Assembly: GCA_020746875.1 (NCBI GenBank)
Contig: JAGTJL010000024.1
Span: 248,001 to 312,000, forward strand
Direction of reading: 5' to 3'
DNA: 64,000 bases
Source of the DNA: Rhexocercosporidium sp. MPI-PUGE-AT-0058
Lineage: Eukaryota; Ascomycota; Leotiomycetes; Helotiales
Below, piece after piece: positions 10,861 through 21,964 of the stretch. Every line of letters starts with the position of its first letter. Position 1 is the first letter of the stretch. The position numbers and the translations under genes are program-made. The notes under the pieces were generated by a model. That model was not told the origin of the DNA. It ran no database searches and saw nothing but the letters and a program-made list of their open reading frames with translations.

Positions 10861-11246
10861 TACTCAAGGGTATAGGTGCGATCATGAAGCCTTCTTTAGA
10901 CCTGTCTGCCTACTTTGATCTTGTTAGGCGGGACAAGGTCAAACTGGAAATGAGGAAGGAGCAAGCAGGTCTCGGAAATCTTTAGGCGATCAACTTATGG
11001 AAGGTAACTTTTCGATATGACTACGTCGTGAAGTTAGCAGAGGCTAATACTCGAGCATCGGCTATAGACAATCCTGAATCATCCGCAGGAGTTGGTCAGG
11101 CAGAGGCAGAGACCGTAAGGGAGCTCGTCGACGTCGTCTTAAGAGGTAGGAGTGTGGAAAATTACCGGAAACACTATCGCTTTTGGAAGTTCCTTCATGG
11201 CGTTCGTGTGGAAGGTGATCATATTGTATACGGTATGCTATTATGA
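10861..11246 (+). pseudogene. Unrecognised coding fragment
   Basis: I do not recognise this product. The composition is that of normal coding DNA. Reading on + gives a stretch rich in charged residues from about 10880 (SLDLSAYFDLVRRDKVKLEM), an in-frame stop at about 10984, and then an open frame from 11028 to 11246 of 72 residues. That frame contains KLAEANTRAS, ETVRELVDVVLRG and ENYRKHYRFWKFLHGVR and ends in TGA. The abrupt start at the edge of RIP-degraded DNA and the internal stop suggest a truncated gene end. It could also be one exon of a larger gene whose 5' part is lost in the degraded region. Confidence 0.35.
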
Positions 11247-11917
11247 GAAGCGAAACTGGAAGTGAAGGTAATAGTAATAGCTCAGAACAGAAATATTATA
11301 TATTGTTTATTACAGAATATGCGACGTCTTAAGGGCGCGAAAAATTTAAGAGGATTAGAATAAATTAGATCCAGAAGCGTTTCATACTATTTGATAGACA
11401 AGACAATAAGGCACAGATCCTATAATGTTTTCTCCTCGCACTTCGATTTTATCCTTTTTCTTTCTTTCTGACCGAAGGCTAGATTCCTTTCTTCTTCCTT
11501 TTCTTAGCAAATTAAGCTAGTCTTCTGGAAGAGGCTATCTTCTGGGCACAGTCTCCGGTCCCTAATAGCCCCTACGAGAGAACCAAAAAGGATTTCGAGG
11601 AGCTTAAGTACCAGAAAAAATATGAGACAACATCGGAGACTGTCCTTCCGGATTTTGGTGTGCCTCAAGTTAGCCAACCTCTCTGTTCAAGCTCGTCGTA
11701 CTAACGTAGTAATAGAAAATCGCTCATGGTCAGGACACAGTGACATTCACACGTAGGACTTATGTTGGGCTGTACAGTCTTGCCGTGGATATTCACTATG
11801 GTTTCGGACTCGGCTTACCGTTTCTATTCACTAAGAATGAAACGTGCAGGGCCATGGCCGTTCCAAAGGTACGCACTGTACGGATAATTATCAGACATGA
11901 ACTGAATTGATACATAG
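11247..11917. other. Intergenic, no gene seen
   Basis: Mixed composition with pyrimidine-rich stretches around 11420-11510. No long frame, tRNA-like fold or repeat was noticed. It may hold decayed exons of the neighbours. Confidence 0.5.
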
Positions 11918-12608
11918 TTGCAACCTAACACAACCAGTGTTTCGGAGTCGATGTTCTTCAACAAGCTCCCAAAAGAACTTCGTGACAGGATATATCTTTT
12001 CGCAGTTCCGATAAAGGAATGGAACATAGGAGACGTTGACAGTTCAAATGAGCTCGACTTTGCTGAAGGTATTGGTGATCTCAGTGGCTTCTATTTTCCA
12101 CTGAGTAGTCTCGCCATGCTCCGAGTGAACAAGCAAATGCGTCAGGAGGCACTGCCCCTGGCGTATCGTCGGACAGTGTTTCACTTGTATGATATGGACG
12201 ACCTCATTAGGCTTCTCATTGCCGTTGGCGATATCGTGACAATATTGAACACTGGAGCTTGCATGGCAGAGCAGAACTGACTTCGAGTGTCAATGGGACG
12301 AAGATCCGGTCGCTAACGAACTGATGACACCCGTCGACTGGCTGATAAGATAACCCCAATCGTCGATTCCCATACTGTACTTGTTCCCCACCTGGCTGCT
12401 CGATGCTGCATCGCTAAAAGCCGAACAGTTAGAGCACTTCCATCCTCGTAGTGAACTTGACCGTAAGACTTTTAGCCTCGTACTACAGTATCTACTCCCA
12501 CCAACCTGTGTGCTTCTACCAGCTTTGGGACGAAGGCCGCACACAAACCTTTGTCCCGTGGCGTTAGTTACGAATTGTCAAGCTAACTCTGGCAGTGTTG
12601 AAATATAA
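11918..12608 (+). pseudogene. F-box-like protein, frameshifted
   Basis: An open frame from 11918 to 12280 (120 residues) begins with a short leader and then FFNKLPKELRDRIYLFAV, which has the Leu-Pro...Glu-Leu-Arg...Ile-Tyr pattern of fungal F-box/F-box-like domains. It continues with SLAMLRVNKQMRQEALPL, also typical of this group. After about residue 107 the frame fails. A different frame picks up at 12249 with LAWQSRTDFECQWDEDP, which looks like the continuation, and then hits a TAA at about 12350. The same frame reopens to 12608. I infer one indel and at least one nonsense change. The domain would bind Skp1 in an SCF ubiquitin ligase if intact. The start at 11918 is the first ATG; an alternative is the Met at residue 12. 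Confidence 0.5.
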
Positions 12609-12890
12609 CTGACTCGACCAAGCATTGCCGCGTTATTGCATCTGCTGAGCCGGCCATGAATCTGCGCCTGCCGTCGCTGGATCTGGGCACGGTCTCGATG
12701 TGTGAGATGTAGTAGTATATTGTGCCACAGGCGACGAGGACAACGATAGTGCGAAAGTAAATGTTACTGCGGAATGCGCTGCCCAAGGCGCGCCATGTTC
12801 CTAGGCTGGTGGACCTGGTGGAGTATGGAGCAAAGAGAGGACCAAGAGAGCTTACTAGAGTGCTTTGAAGGATACGGCGCGTTTGTGCTG
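12590..12890 (-). pseudogene. OMA1-like mitochondrial metallopeptidase, N-terminal fragment
   Basis: On minus, one continuous reading gives a Ser/Arg-rich leader that could be a mitochondrial presequence (RRILQSTLVSSLGPLFAPYS). A single hydrophobic segment follows (IYFRTIVVLVACGTIYYYI), then SHIETVP and, a few residues on, GRRRF. In fungal OMA1 (inner-membrane zinc metallopeptidase of the M48 family) a membrane segment followed by a 'His-x-Glu-x-VP ... GRRRF' box precedes the catalytic domain. Here the reading stops about 25 residues after GRRRF, and no HExxH is present nearby, so the catalytic domain is missing. No ATG is seen in frame at the 5' side. I infer a truncated copy. It overlaps the end of the F-box pseudogene by a few bases. 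Identification is by motif only. Confidence 0.35.
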
Positions 12891-13444
12891 AGTTTCGAAG
12901 GTTGAGGTAATTCCTGTCTCTTCTCCGAACAGAGCGGCACCATGGCCCACACGTATGCTATGCCAAGCCTCCTCCGACTATATAATTAATCCCCAGCGAA
13001 CTCCTTTGGTTTCATGAAGATGAGATGAGAAGTTCATCAATCTAACAGACTCGATCATCGATCACAACGCAACGCAACGCAACGCAACGCAAAGAACAAG
13101 CCGAGCCAACGCACACTTTATATTTCTACGCACTACTCTCACCGACACAGCTCAAGCATGGCGACTGGGTATATATAAACAACAAGATAGCGGGAGGCGA
13201 GAGGCAGGAGTCTTCGAAGGGATTTACAGAAGACTGGGGCGAATAGGCTGGAACGCAATGCTGCAGGTCACAATCCAAACCTACAACATCCTCTGCTTGG
13301 AGGTGGAGTTTGGAGTAGTATTGATATGAATACAGAAAGTGGAGCTCTTATCCGAGTTACGGTGCTAACTCCACCCTGGGGTTTTCAGTAGGCTTCGATT
13401 TAGGAAAAGCGGCGGTTATTTTGATAAACATTAAAATCATAACC
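12891..13444. other. Intergenic, 3' side of the NACHT-ankyrin gene
   Basis: No convincing gene. It contains a short tandem array, five copies of AACGC, at 13066-13090 and a TATATATA stretch near 13170. The part near 13400 would be the 3' untranslated region of the minus-strand gene ending at 13445. Confidence 0.5.
13066..13090. repeat. (AACGC)5 microsatellite
   Basis: Five perfect tandem copies of AACGC. Short, in non-coding DNA. Confidence 0.9.
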
Positions 13445-16400
13445 TCAAACAATCCTTTTCAACCCCACCTTCTCAACCTCCACCTCCCCCTCCTCATCCT
13501 TCGCACCAGCACCCAACAAAAGTTTCTCCACCCTCCCAAACCCCTTCTTTCTCGCCGCCCTAATAGCGCTCTCAAACTTCCCACCCTCGCCATTCGGATC
13601 CGCTCCAGCATCAAGCAACATCCCAACATACCTCCTATCATGATAAGCCGCAGCCTGAATCGCACTCCCATATTTCCCACCCCTAGCGTCAACATCCGCT
13701 CCATGCTCCAACAACAACCTAACAACATTACCTTCCTCATTATTGGCTGTAGAGGAAGAAGCACAACATGCCGCTTGAAGAGGAGTTCCGTATTTGCCTC
13801 CTTTTTGATTGGGATTCGCTCCATGTTGAAGGAGGATCTCGACGGTTTCCCCGTCGGCGCGTTTAGCTGCTGCGGCGAGGGGATTTCCGTATTTCCCTAC
13901 ATTGGTGTTGACCGGTGCGCCAAGACTGAGGAACAAGAGGACGTCTCTCTTTTTGCCAATTCTCGCGGTTGCTTGGAGAGGAGACCCGTAGGAACCCCCT
14001 TCGAGTTTGACATCCGCTCCAGCATCAAGAAGAAGTTTGACAATAGAGTCTGAAGCTTCGGAAGCAGCAGCTTGGAGTGCAGTCCCAAGCTCCCCTCCAA
14101 CGGCATTCACATCCGCGCCTCTTTTAAGCAAGTATTTGATCATCTGCTCATCGTGGTTCTTGACTGCTGCTTGAAGAGGATTCCCGAAAGTGCTTGTTGG
14201 AGGGCTGGGGTTGATGTGAGCCCCGTTGTTTAGCAATGATTGAACGAGCTTTTCGTTTCCGGAAAATGCGGCGCTCGTCAGAGGCGTCCAGAGTCGTGAG
14301 TTGCGATATATTTGGTCTTTTTCGGGTCTTCTGATATCTTCGGCGTTTACGTCGACCCCGAGAGATATCAGGTTTTTGACGAGATCCAGTTGGCCGACAT
14401 TGCCCCATTCACATGCAGTTGTAAGAGCATTTGCATGCATTCCCGGTGCATGTGTGTCGGCTCCTCTGTCTAATAGGTCGTAAGCGATCTCGTAGTCATC
14501 CCTCCTGATGGCTGCGTGTAGAGGCGTTCCCCAATAGCCGTACGGAGGATCAGGATTAACTTTGGCTCCATGCTTTAGCAGCAATTTGTACAAGGAGTCT
14601 TCTCCCTTGTTGATGGCAGTAGTAAGAGGTGTTCCCCATTGTCCGGCTCTGATGTTCACATCTGCTCCCCTTCTGATAAGCTCCTCAACGACGTCGATTG
14701 CAACTTGATCTATAGCTTGGTGTAAAGCTGATCCGTTGGCACCTGAGTGTTTAGCATTGACATCAGCACCCGCTTCGAGAAGCAAGTTCACAACTTCACG
14801 AGGATTCCCCTGTATGGCGGCCGTCAATGGGGTCCTCTTAGAAACTGTTGGATCACCGCTAGCATGCGCGCCATGCTTGAGTAATAATCTGACCTTCTCG
14901 ATTCGGTTCGGATCGTGTCTGTTAATATTTTGAACCAAGGCAAGAGCACCGTATTTCTTAACATTTGCGCCTTTGTGGATGAGGAACTGGAGCATCGAGA
15001 TGTCTAACAGGTCGGAAGCACGGTCCAGCGCAAGCATACATGCTTCTCCGTTCGAGTTCAGGTCCAAGCCTTGATCTAGGAGTAGTTGGACCAGCCTCGT
15101 GTTAGCGGACGCTGCAGCAACCTCGATAGAAAATCGATATTGCTCGATGAGCCCCCCAAGCCCGGCAGTGGTATGATTTGCCTTGACGTCAAGATTGATG
15201 TCAGCATTTTCCTGGAGAAGAAACTCCACGACTTTTTCGTGGTCCTGGGCAAGAGCTGCATGAAGTGCTGTGCCATACTTGCCACAGATAGGAGCATTGA
15301 CATCAGCACCTTGACTGACTAACAACTTTGAAATGTCTACAAACCCTTTCGCCGCTGCAGCCTGAAGTGGTGTGCCCAGATTTCCGCCTTGGGCGGTCAC
15401 CGAAGCCCCGGCATCAAGCAAAAGATGTATAATTTTCTCGTCCCCATCGTTGATGGCTGCCTGTAGTGGATATCCAAACTCCCCACTGGACCGAGGGTTG
15501 ACAGACGCTCCATATTCTAAGAGAATCTTAACAATTTCCTGCCTTCCTCGGTAACAAGCAGCTTGCAACGCTGTCCCGTATTCTCCACCGGGTACATCGT
15601 TTGGATCGCTTCCTGCTTCTAACAACCAACGGACGCCCTGTACAGAACCTTTTAAGGCAGTGAACTGTAGGATGGTACCATATCTGAACATTTCAGCAGG
15701 TTACAGTAAGTCGAAATAAGGACTCTTACCTATGATGGTCGGCATTAGGATCCGCTCCGCGATCAAATAACATCTTTGCCAAGTACTCTTTGGACGACGA
15801 CTTGAGGGCTTCTTCCAGAGCTTCGTCCCCAAACTTGGCATTCATTTCAATCAGTCTCTCAGCTGCCTTCATATTGCCACTAAAAATTGCTTGATCAAGC
15901 GGATATTTCGTCCTCGAACCTTTGCAGTTGATGTCCGCCCCGTGGCTCAGCGTGAACTCAAAGGCTTCGTCTTTGTGCGATTGGATTGATGCTTTCAGTG
16001 GTGTGCCATAGGTTGCATTGGATGTGCCATTAATCTCAGCTCCTCTATCAACCAAAAGTTGCATGATATCAATCTCGCCACGTCTGGCTGCATTGTGGAG
16101 AGCTTGACTACCAGGCAGCTTGAGTGTAGTATCCGCACCATTATCCAAGAGTAATCGCACCGTTTCGAGATCAGCTTCGCTACCTGCAAGGTTCAGAGGG
16201 TTGAAGTATCCCGCCGGTGGGATATTGACATTGACTTTGTTGTGCAAAAGCACTGCAACAACTTCGGCTTGGGCCTTCCCTTTCAAGAGAGCGCATGACA
16301 GTGGCGGGCCATGTCGTGGACTGGAAGCAGAGAGGTCATGACCGTAGTCGATGAGAAGCTGGATAATCTCTGTATTCCCACTTTTGATAGCTTTGTGAAG

Positions 16401-18806
16401 TGCATTTTCCTCGTCACCGCCATGGATGTTTACTGACGCCCCTGCATTAAGAAGCTGCTTCACAACAATCGCGTTGCCACTACTCGCTGCAGCAAGCAAA
16501 GGGCGCAAAAGTTGACCACAGTAAGGCGAATTGGGATCTGCACCCTCACGGAGAAGAAGTTCGATGATATCTTCGTAACCGTCATTGGCAGCTGTGGCAA
16601 GAGCAGATCCCAAGACCTCCCTGGTGAGACTCCCTTTACCGTCATGAGAGAAGAAGTATTTTAGGACCGGAGTTAGTCCTTGATACTGAGCATATAGCAA
16701 GGGTGGTCCATAATTCTGTTTCTTTTTCCTGAAACCTGAAGTTGTTGGCTTCTTCTTGGGCTTCTCAAACAACTTGCATCTATCGTCATCCTCAAGGTCG
16801 AGGTAGTGGATGATGTTGGTCTCGCTTTCAGGATCGAAAAACTTAAGCAGAAACTTCTCGACGGCATCCTCTTGTACATAAGCGTCGGCGGCTAGGTGGG
16901 TGATCCAGTACAATGCAGAGTAAGCAAGAAAGGGGAACTCATCGTAATCGAACCGGGAAGCATCCCCTAAATTGTTGAAATCCAGGAGGTATATCAAGCT
17001 CACCTGGGCTAGAAATTTCTTGCCTAACTCTTCATTGATCAAAAGAGCTTGAGAAAGGCTCTTCCTCGCACGATCCGAAAGAATGTATTCCTTAACAGAA
17101 AAGTGTGCAAATTGAAGCACTCGCACTTCCGGCCTGGGTTGTCTAGAAGCCTGATAACCTTCCTTACGTCCATCGTCAGGAAGCTCACTGATAGATACCA
17201 GGCTGGAACAGAATTCGAGGATATCATACGCATCTGGAAATCTTTCGTCCACGATGAATTTCTTGACGTCGAGGTTAACAGCCGTAGCCTCAGCCACTTC
17301 CTGGATCGTCATCGGTCTTGCTGAGAATGCTAAAAGCATCAAAACAGTCTTTAGTTCACGTTCATACAGTGAAGAAACATTGTTGAGAATTCTTGCGTAA
17401 GTTGCGTCCAGGGTTTTCGGCAGGTTGTTCAGTTCTTTCCGGATGTTGGGGAGTTTGAGGCATTTTCGAAGCTCTGAAAGTTGGCATACCACCCAGCGAA
17501 ACCTGAGAAGAGGTTAGGAGTTGCTCTTCCATATAAGAGAATGTAACACCCACATTCCGTTAGCATCGTTCGTCAACTTGTCCTCAATTTCCTTCTTCAC
17601 ACTGTCAGGCCATCTCTTGAGTCGTGCATCTGTTCCCAAGCAGGAACGAATGTGACATCGAATATCCTCGTCTACCAAAGCTGACTGAACGTCAAGATTG
17701 ATATCGCAAAGAGTTTCCATCTCCCGAGTAATGTCAGCTTCCGGACGACTCGCGACGAATATGTTCAGGGCCGCGGAGGTTGAGGTCTTTATCTCTCTCA
17801 GAGCTTCAAGAACCAGAACACGCTCCTCCTCTCCATCATCTTGTTTGCACTCATCCAGAGCATCGATAATTACAAATACCGGCGAGTCTTGACTGAAAAG
17901 CTGCGTAAGAGTCTCTGTAAGCTGCTGTAAATTGGGTCCTGCTCCATTGCAATCTTGATAGAGCTTCAAGATCTCGGGAGATGTACCGCCAGATTGCTGG
18001 CAAAACTGGTATACGAAGGACTGCAGACATCCAAGAGCAGTCTGTTTGCCGTGATCATTGAAGTCGAAATAGTAGTAAACGACATTCCGACCCGCTTTCA
18101 TTGGACTCGATAAGAGATGCTCGATAACCGCAGAACTAAGCACCGTTTTTCCAGCGCCAGGAATACCGTGAAGCCACATGAGTTGACCTTCGCCTGAAGC
18201 GAACTTTTGATATTGCTCAGAGCGAAGAAGCCACTCGCAAGTACCTGACTCTTTCTTCTTGAGTGCAGCGTGATGATTGGTCGTAGGATCCGCTCCTGTC
18301 AGCCATTCCAGAATCCGATTCTGCTCCTCCCTGGCCTGCATGTCCACGAGCGAGCCCTTGATGTCGCTGATAGCACCGTCGACCACCAAATTCGAGGCCG
18401 CATTGTCTCCAGCCAGAGCGAGAATAAAGTTCGTCTTGTGTGCGCCCAGCTTCTGAAGAACTTCATCGATCTTCTTTGCCTCTAGTGGCCACAGCATCCT
18501 CCGTCGCACATTTGACGCCTCTGTCAACACTCTCAACTTCCTCTCCAACTCCTCCAAACCTTTAGAGCAAGCTTGAAAAGAGCCATTGCTGCGGTTCAGC
18601 GACTTCAGGAGCACGAAACGCTCATCAGTCTGGTCTTCAGCGAATGGTTTGAGGTTCTCGAGGATGCCTTTTAAGCTACTAATCTCGTCGATGACGCTTT
18701 GGATTCCGTTTGGGGCGTTTTTGGCTTTGCTGATATATTCGTAAGAACATTTCAGGACCTTTGCGCTGAATTCAATGAGTGCAATGACAGTTGCAGCTTC
18801 CGCCAT
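13445..18806 (-). CDS. NACHT-ankyrin STAND receptor (fungal NLR), intact, 1,754 residues
   Basis: Three exons: 18806-17554, 17502-15730 and 15683-13445, separated by introns of 51 and 46 nt with GT...AG ends. The spliced length is 5,265 nt, exactly 1,755 codons with stop. Residues 1 to about 150 resemble the fungal N-terminal domain of STAND proteins (ALIEFSAKVLKCSYEYI). A NACHT ATPase follows, with Walker A GIPGAGKT at 214-221, Walker B FVIIDALDE near 311-319 and sensor IFVASRPE near 349. Exon 1 joins exon 2 inside the conserved GMFRWVVCQL box, which fixes the splice site. From about residue 680 to the end there are some 31 ankyrin-like units, often with YGTALQAA and LLLDAGADVN signatures. 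Such proteins are intracellular receptors in incompatibility and non-self recognition; the N-terminal domain is the presumed output and the ankyrins the sensor. No premature stop was found, although the gene sits in a region full of broken genes. The start at 18806 is the first ATG and gives the usual N-terminus. Confidence 0.92.
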
Positions 18807-20097
18807 GGTGAAATGCGGAGTCGTCTGCTCCTACTCCGTTGGGAAGACAATGCGCGCCCGGGCAAGAACGACTCCCATCACACGAGAGACAACTCGATGT
18901 CTGCTGAAGATCCATCAAAAAATAGGAATGATGTGGGGGTTCCAGCCTTTTTGATGTCGAAACAGCGGAGGCAGCCGCCGCTTTTTCAGTGAGTGTTTCA
19001 GGGGACCAAATTGAAAAGATTGGTTGGATCAGCAGCCTAGGTCTGCTGCAGATTCTCAGCCACCATGCAAGTCGTCGGGTTCAGGCAGCCAATACGTTGT
19101 GCCAGCTCGTTCGCAACCAATCATTCTTTTAGAGACCTCTGGCACTTACTTCGAAGTATCAGAGGAAGAGCCTTGCAGCGCTCGCTGGTACGGAAGGGGG
19201 AGGACAGTGGGTCTCGCCCACCTCAAGTATTCTGCCTTGACATTTGAGGAAATGTATGGAGAAAATTCTAGAATTCCAGACTTTTGATTGGAATAATAAC
19301 CTTACTGCCTTACAAGGGTGTGCGAGACCCACTGTCTACGAACCCCCTTACGTACATCTGCTCGGCCTCGGCCAGCTTACCCTGGACACCTTGACATGGG
19401 CCTCTCCAACACTTTTGTATCTACATCATACTCAACGCAATAGTTCACAATCTTAATGTCAAAAGCGATACAACCGATCACGGCTCCAAGTTGTAAAGAG
19501 GTTGCAGGATCTTGTCGGGAGGTTAGTTTTGTTTCGTGCGGAGTTGATGTACTGCAGAAGCTCAGTGCCTCTCTGCTGCTGAGAATAACAAACTTCACCA
19601 ACGCCTTTAACTGTAACGGAATTTGAGGTTAGTTGTGAAAAAGAGTTGTGGAGGAGAAGTTATACAGATATTGTAGAAAAGTGAACTCGACTTAACGCTA
19701 AACGCGTTAAAAGTATTAAATCAACTCCGTAGATCGCTAAACTCTAGAAATGAGATATTTAAGCATTTTTTAATCGATAAAAAATCTATAACGTAAATTT
19801 AGAATTATAATAAAGGTTAGTAATTGTTTATTATTAAAGAAGAAAAGAGACGAGGCTGTAGCGACTCCAACATATGAGAAGAGAAATCACTTGCAGGCTG
19901 TAACCATTTGGATCAGTAGGCCGACTCAGTTATATCATTCAGGTTACTAGTTTACCAAATTTCCTTAACATTAAACTCTATAACAATTTATTCCTTCTCA
20001 TAGTGTTCTACCTCTCAATATGATTCACCTCGACAACACGTTCATTAGCCAGCCTATCTAACGGAAGGCCAAAGTTTTCCTCAGCAACACTGCAGAC
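18807..20097. other. Intergenic between NLR and transporter pseudogene
   Basis: The first 200 bases would include the promoter of the minus-strand NLR gene. Small open frames at 18699-19456 on + overlap each other and show no recognisable domain. A MITE-like inverted repeat lies at 19188-19355. From about 19680 to 19850 the DNA turns AT-rich, as in RIP-touched sequence. I see no further gene. Confidence 0.5.
19188..19355. mobile_element. MITE-like inverted repeat
   Basis: The core is CAGTGGGTCTCGC at 19205 and its reverse complement ending at 19334 (GCGAGACCCACTG), 130 bp overall. A looser outer arm GTACGGAAGGGGG at 19188 pairs with CCCCCTTACGTAC ending 19355. The interior is short, AT-rich and non-coding. 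Ends of the type CAGTGGGTCTCGC occur in fungal Tc1/mariner-related elements, so this is probably a non-autonomous derivative. No clear TA target duplication was found. Confidence 0.5.
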
Positions 20098-21964
20098 TCA
20101 ACCTGCAAAATTTTCTGAGCAATAAATCTAACAGTATCGTGAGGATTGACCACATACCTCTGAATCTCCTCGCAGGAATTTTCGCAGCAAACATCTCATC
20201 GAGTTCAGCGGGGCTGCGGCCTTTCGTCTTAGGCAGGCAAAAGTATGTGATAACAGTGCATATAAGCATCCAGCCAGCAATATCATATAAGTCTACGCAC
20301 CGAGATCACCACTAAAATAAATTAGCTTACGATTCCAAGGATAGAATTGGGAGGGAGAGACTTACGCATTTGCATTACCGATGTATGGGAGCACATAAAC
20401 GACCACCAAATTAAACAGCGCCAACATCAGAAATATAAACGCACTTGTTTTGTTCCGTACACGAGCAATCGGTACCTCGGAAGAAACAATATACGTCAAA
20501 GGTCCAAAGCCAGCTGAAAAGAAAGCAAACATCAAACAAAAGGCAGCGATGGTCTTTGAAATACCGGGGTTGTTCGTAGCGTCCACAAAGTCTAGAGATC
20601 CGATGATGAGATTGATAATGAAAATTATCACGAAGGTGGTGAAAGCGAGGGTTCGTCCGCCAATGATATCGACGAGAAAGAGACCGGTGATAGCACCGCC
20701 TAAGACCAAGAGGAAGGGGTTGACGGATCCGCCGATTTGTGTTAAGAAGATCGTGGCGTAGTCGGTAGCGAATGGGATACCTGAGAGTTGTTGGAAATTG
20801 CCGATAGACAAAGAGACAAGTGTGCGTCTAAGATTTGTGCCCTTAATAGTTCATTCCACGGAAGGCAATTTTCTTCTTCCTGAGAGCTGCCTGCCATTTC
20901 AGAGCGTCGAGTTCAGCGGTGATCTGGTGTTCTGTGTAGCCCTGGCGTACACGTCGGAGGCTGTCCTTGGCTCTTCCATCCTGACCTTTGATCAAGAAGT
21001 AGGTCGGAGAGTCATGGACAAAGATTAGACTAGTTCCAATAATGATTGGCCACAGTACTTGAAGACCCAGAGGGAGTCTGTAAGCTAGGCTTGTGGGATT
21101 TGCGTATGTGGCCCAGTTGATTCCTGAAGTCACAACTGCTGCTCCGTCTATTAGAACAATTGACATTCCGAAAATGGCTCCTCAGATAGACGAAGGAGCT
21201 ATTCCGGCCTGGAAAGTGGCAGACATGACGATGAAGATGAAGATAGCCACATCTCTGAATGAGTCGGATTTCAAGTTCAGTTTCTGATAATGGAGAACGG
21301 AGAGCTTACTGGTGAAGAGCGACCAACGGTCATCGCTGCAACATTGTAAGAGCCAGTTTGGATATCCGCGCCGATAAGGCTAAAGAGAACATCCAATATA
21401 CAGAGTCCTCTTTCGACCAATTCTATCACCAGCGTATGCTGCTATGACCGAGCCTAATACAGCACCCGAGGTAGGAACTGCTGTCATGACAGAGATATCT
21501 GAGACGGAGAGACTGTATGTGCCATCTTTTCCTTTACTGCCATATTGCTTGATGAAGGATGGCATGGCAAGGATTCCTCCTCCCACAGAGCCATCGTAAC
21601 TAAAAGTGAAGTAACGTCCCACAACACCATTCCGCCCACCCCCTTATTCCGCACACCTATTACACCAAAAACAGCGATTTTGAGGTATTAATATCTCTAC
21701 AACTAATTAATAGAAAATTATACCTTTTTTATATTCGTATTTATTAGCCCTTTATAACTAACTTGGTACAGTCAATTACGATTCGGATCATAAATTATTA
21801 CGTAATGTTTAAAAAAAATTTATATATAAAAAACGCTAAAATTCACTTACTAATAACTTCTTTAATAATAAGTATTATTTCATAAAACTTAAAAAATATA
21901 AAGACCGTACACGAGTCTGTAGGCTTTAAGAATTTTGAAGTAATTGTATTAGTAGTGTGTCTTA

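Noticed and set aside
13421..14053. 210-residue frame on + opposite the NLR gene
   Set aside because: Antisense shadow of ankyrin repeats; its Ser/Pro-rich composition follows from the codons of the minus strand gene.
19024..19456. Short overlapping + strand frames
   Set aside because: No domain, overlapping in different frames, and they run into the MITE-like inverted repeat.
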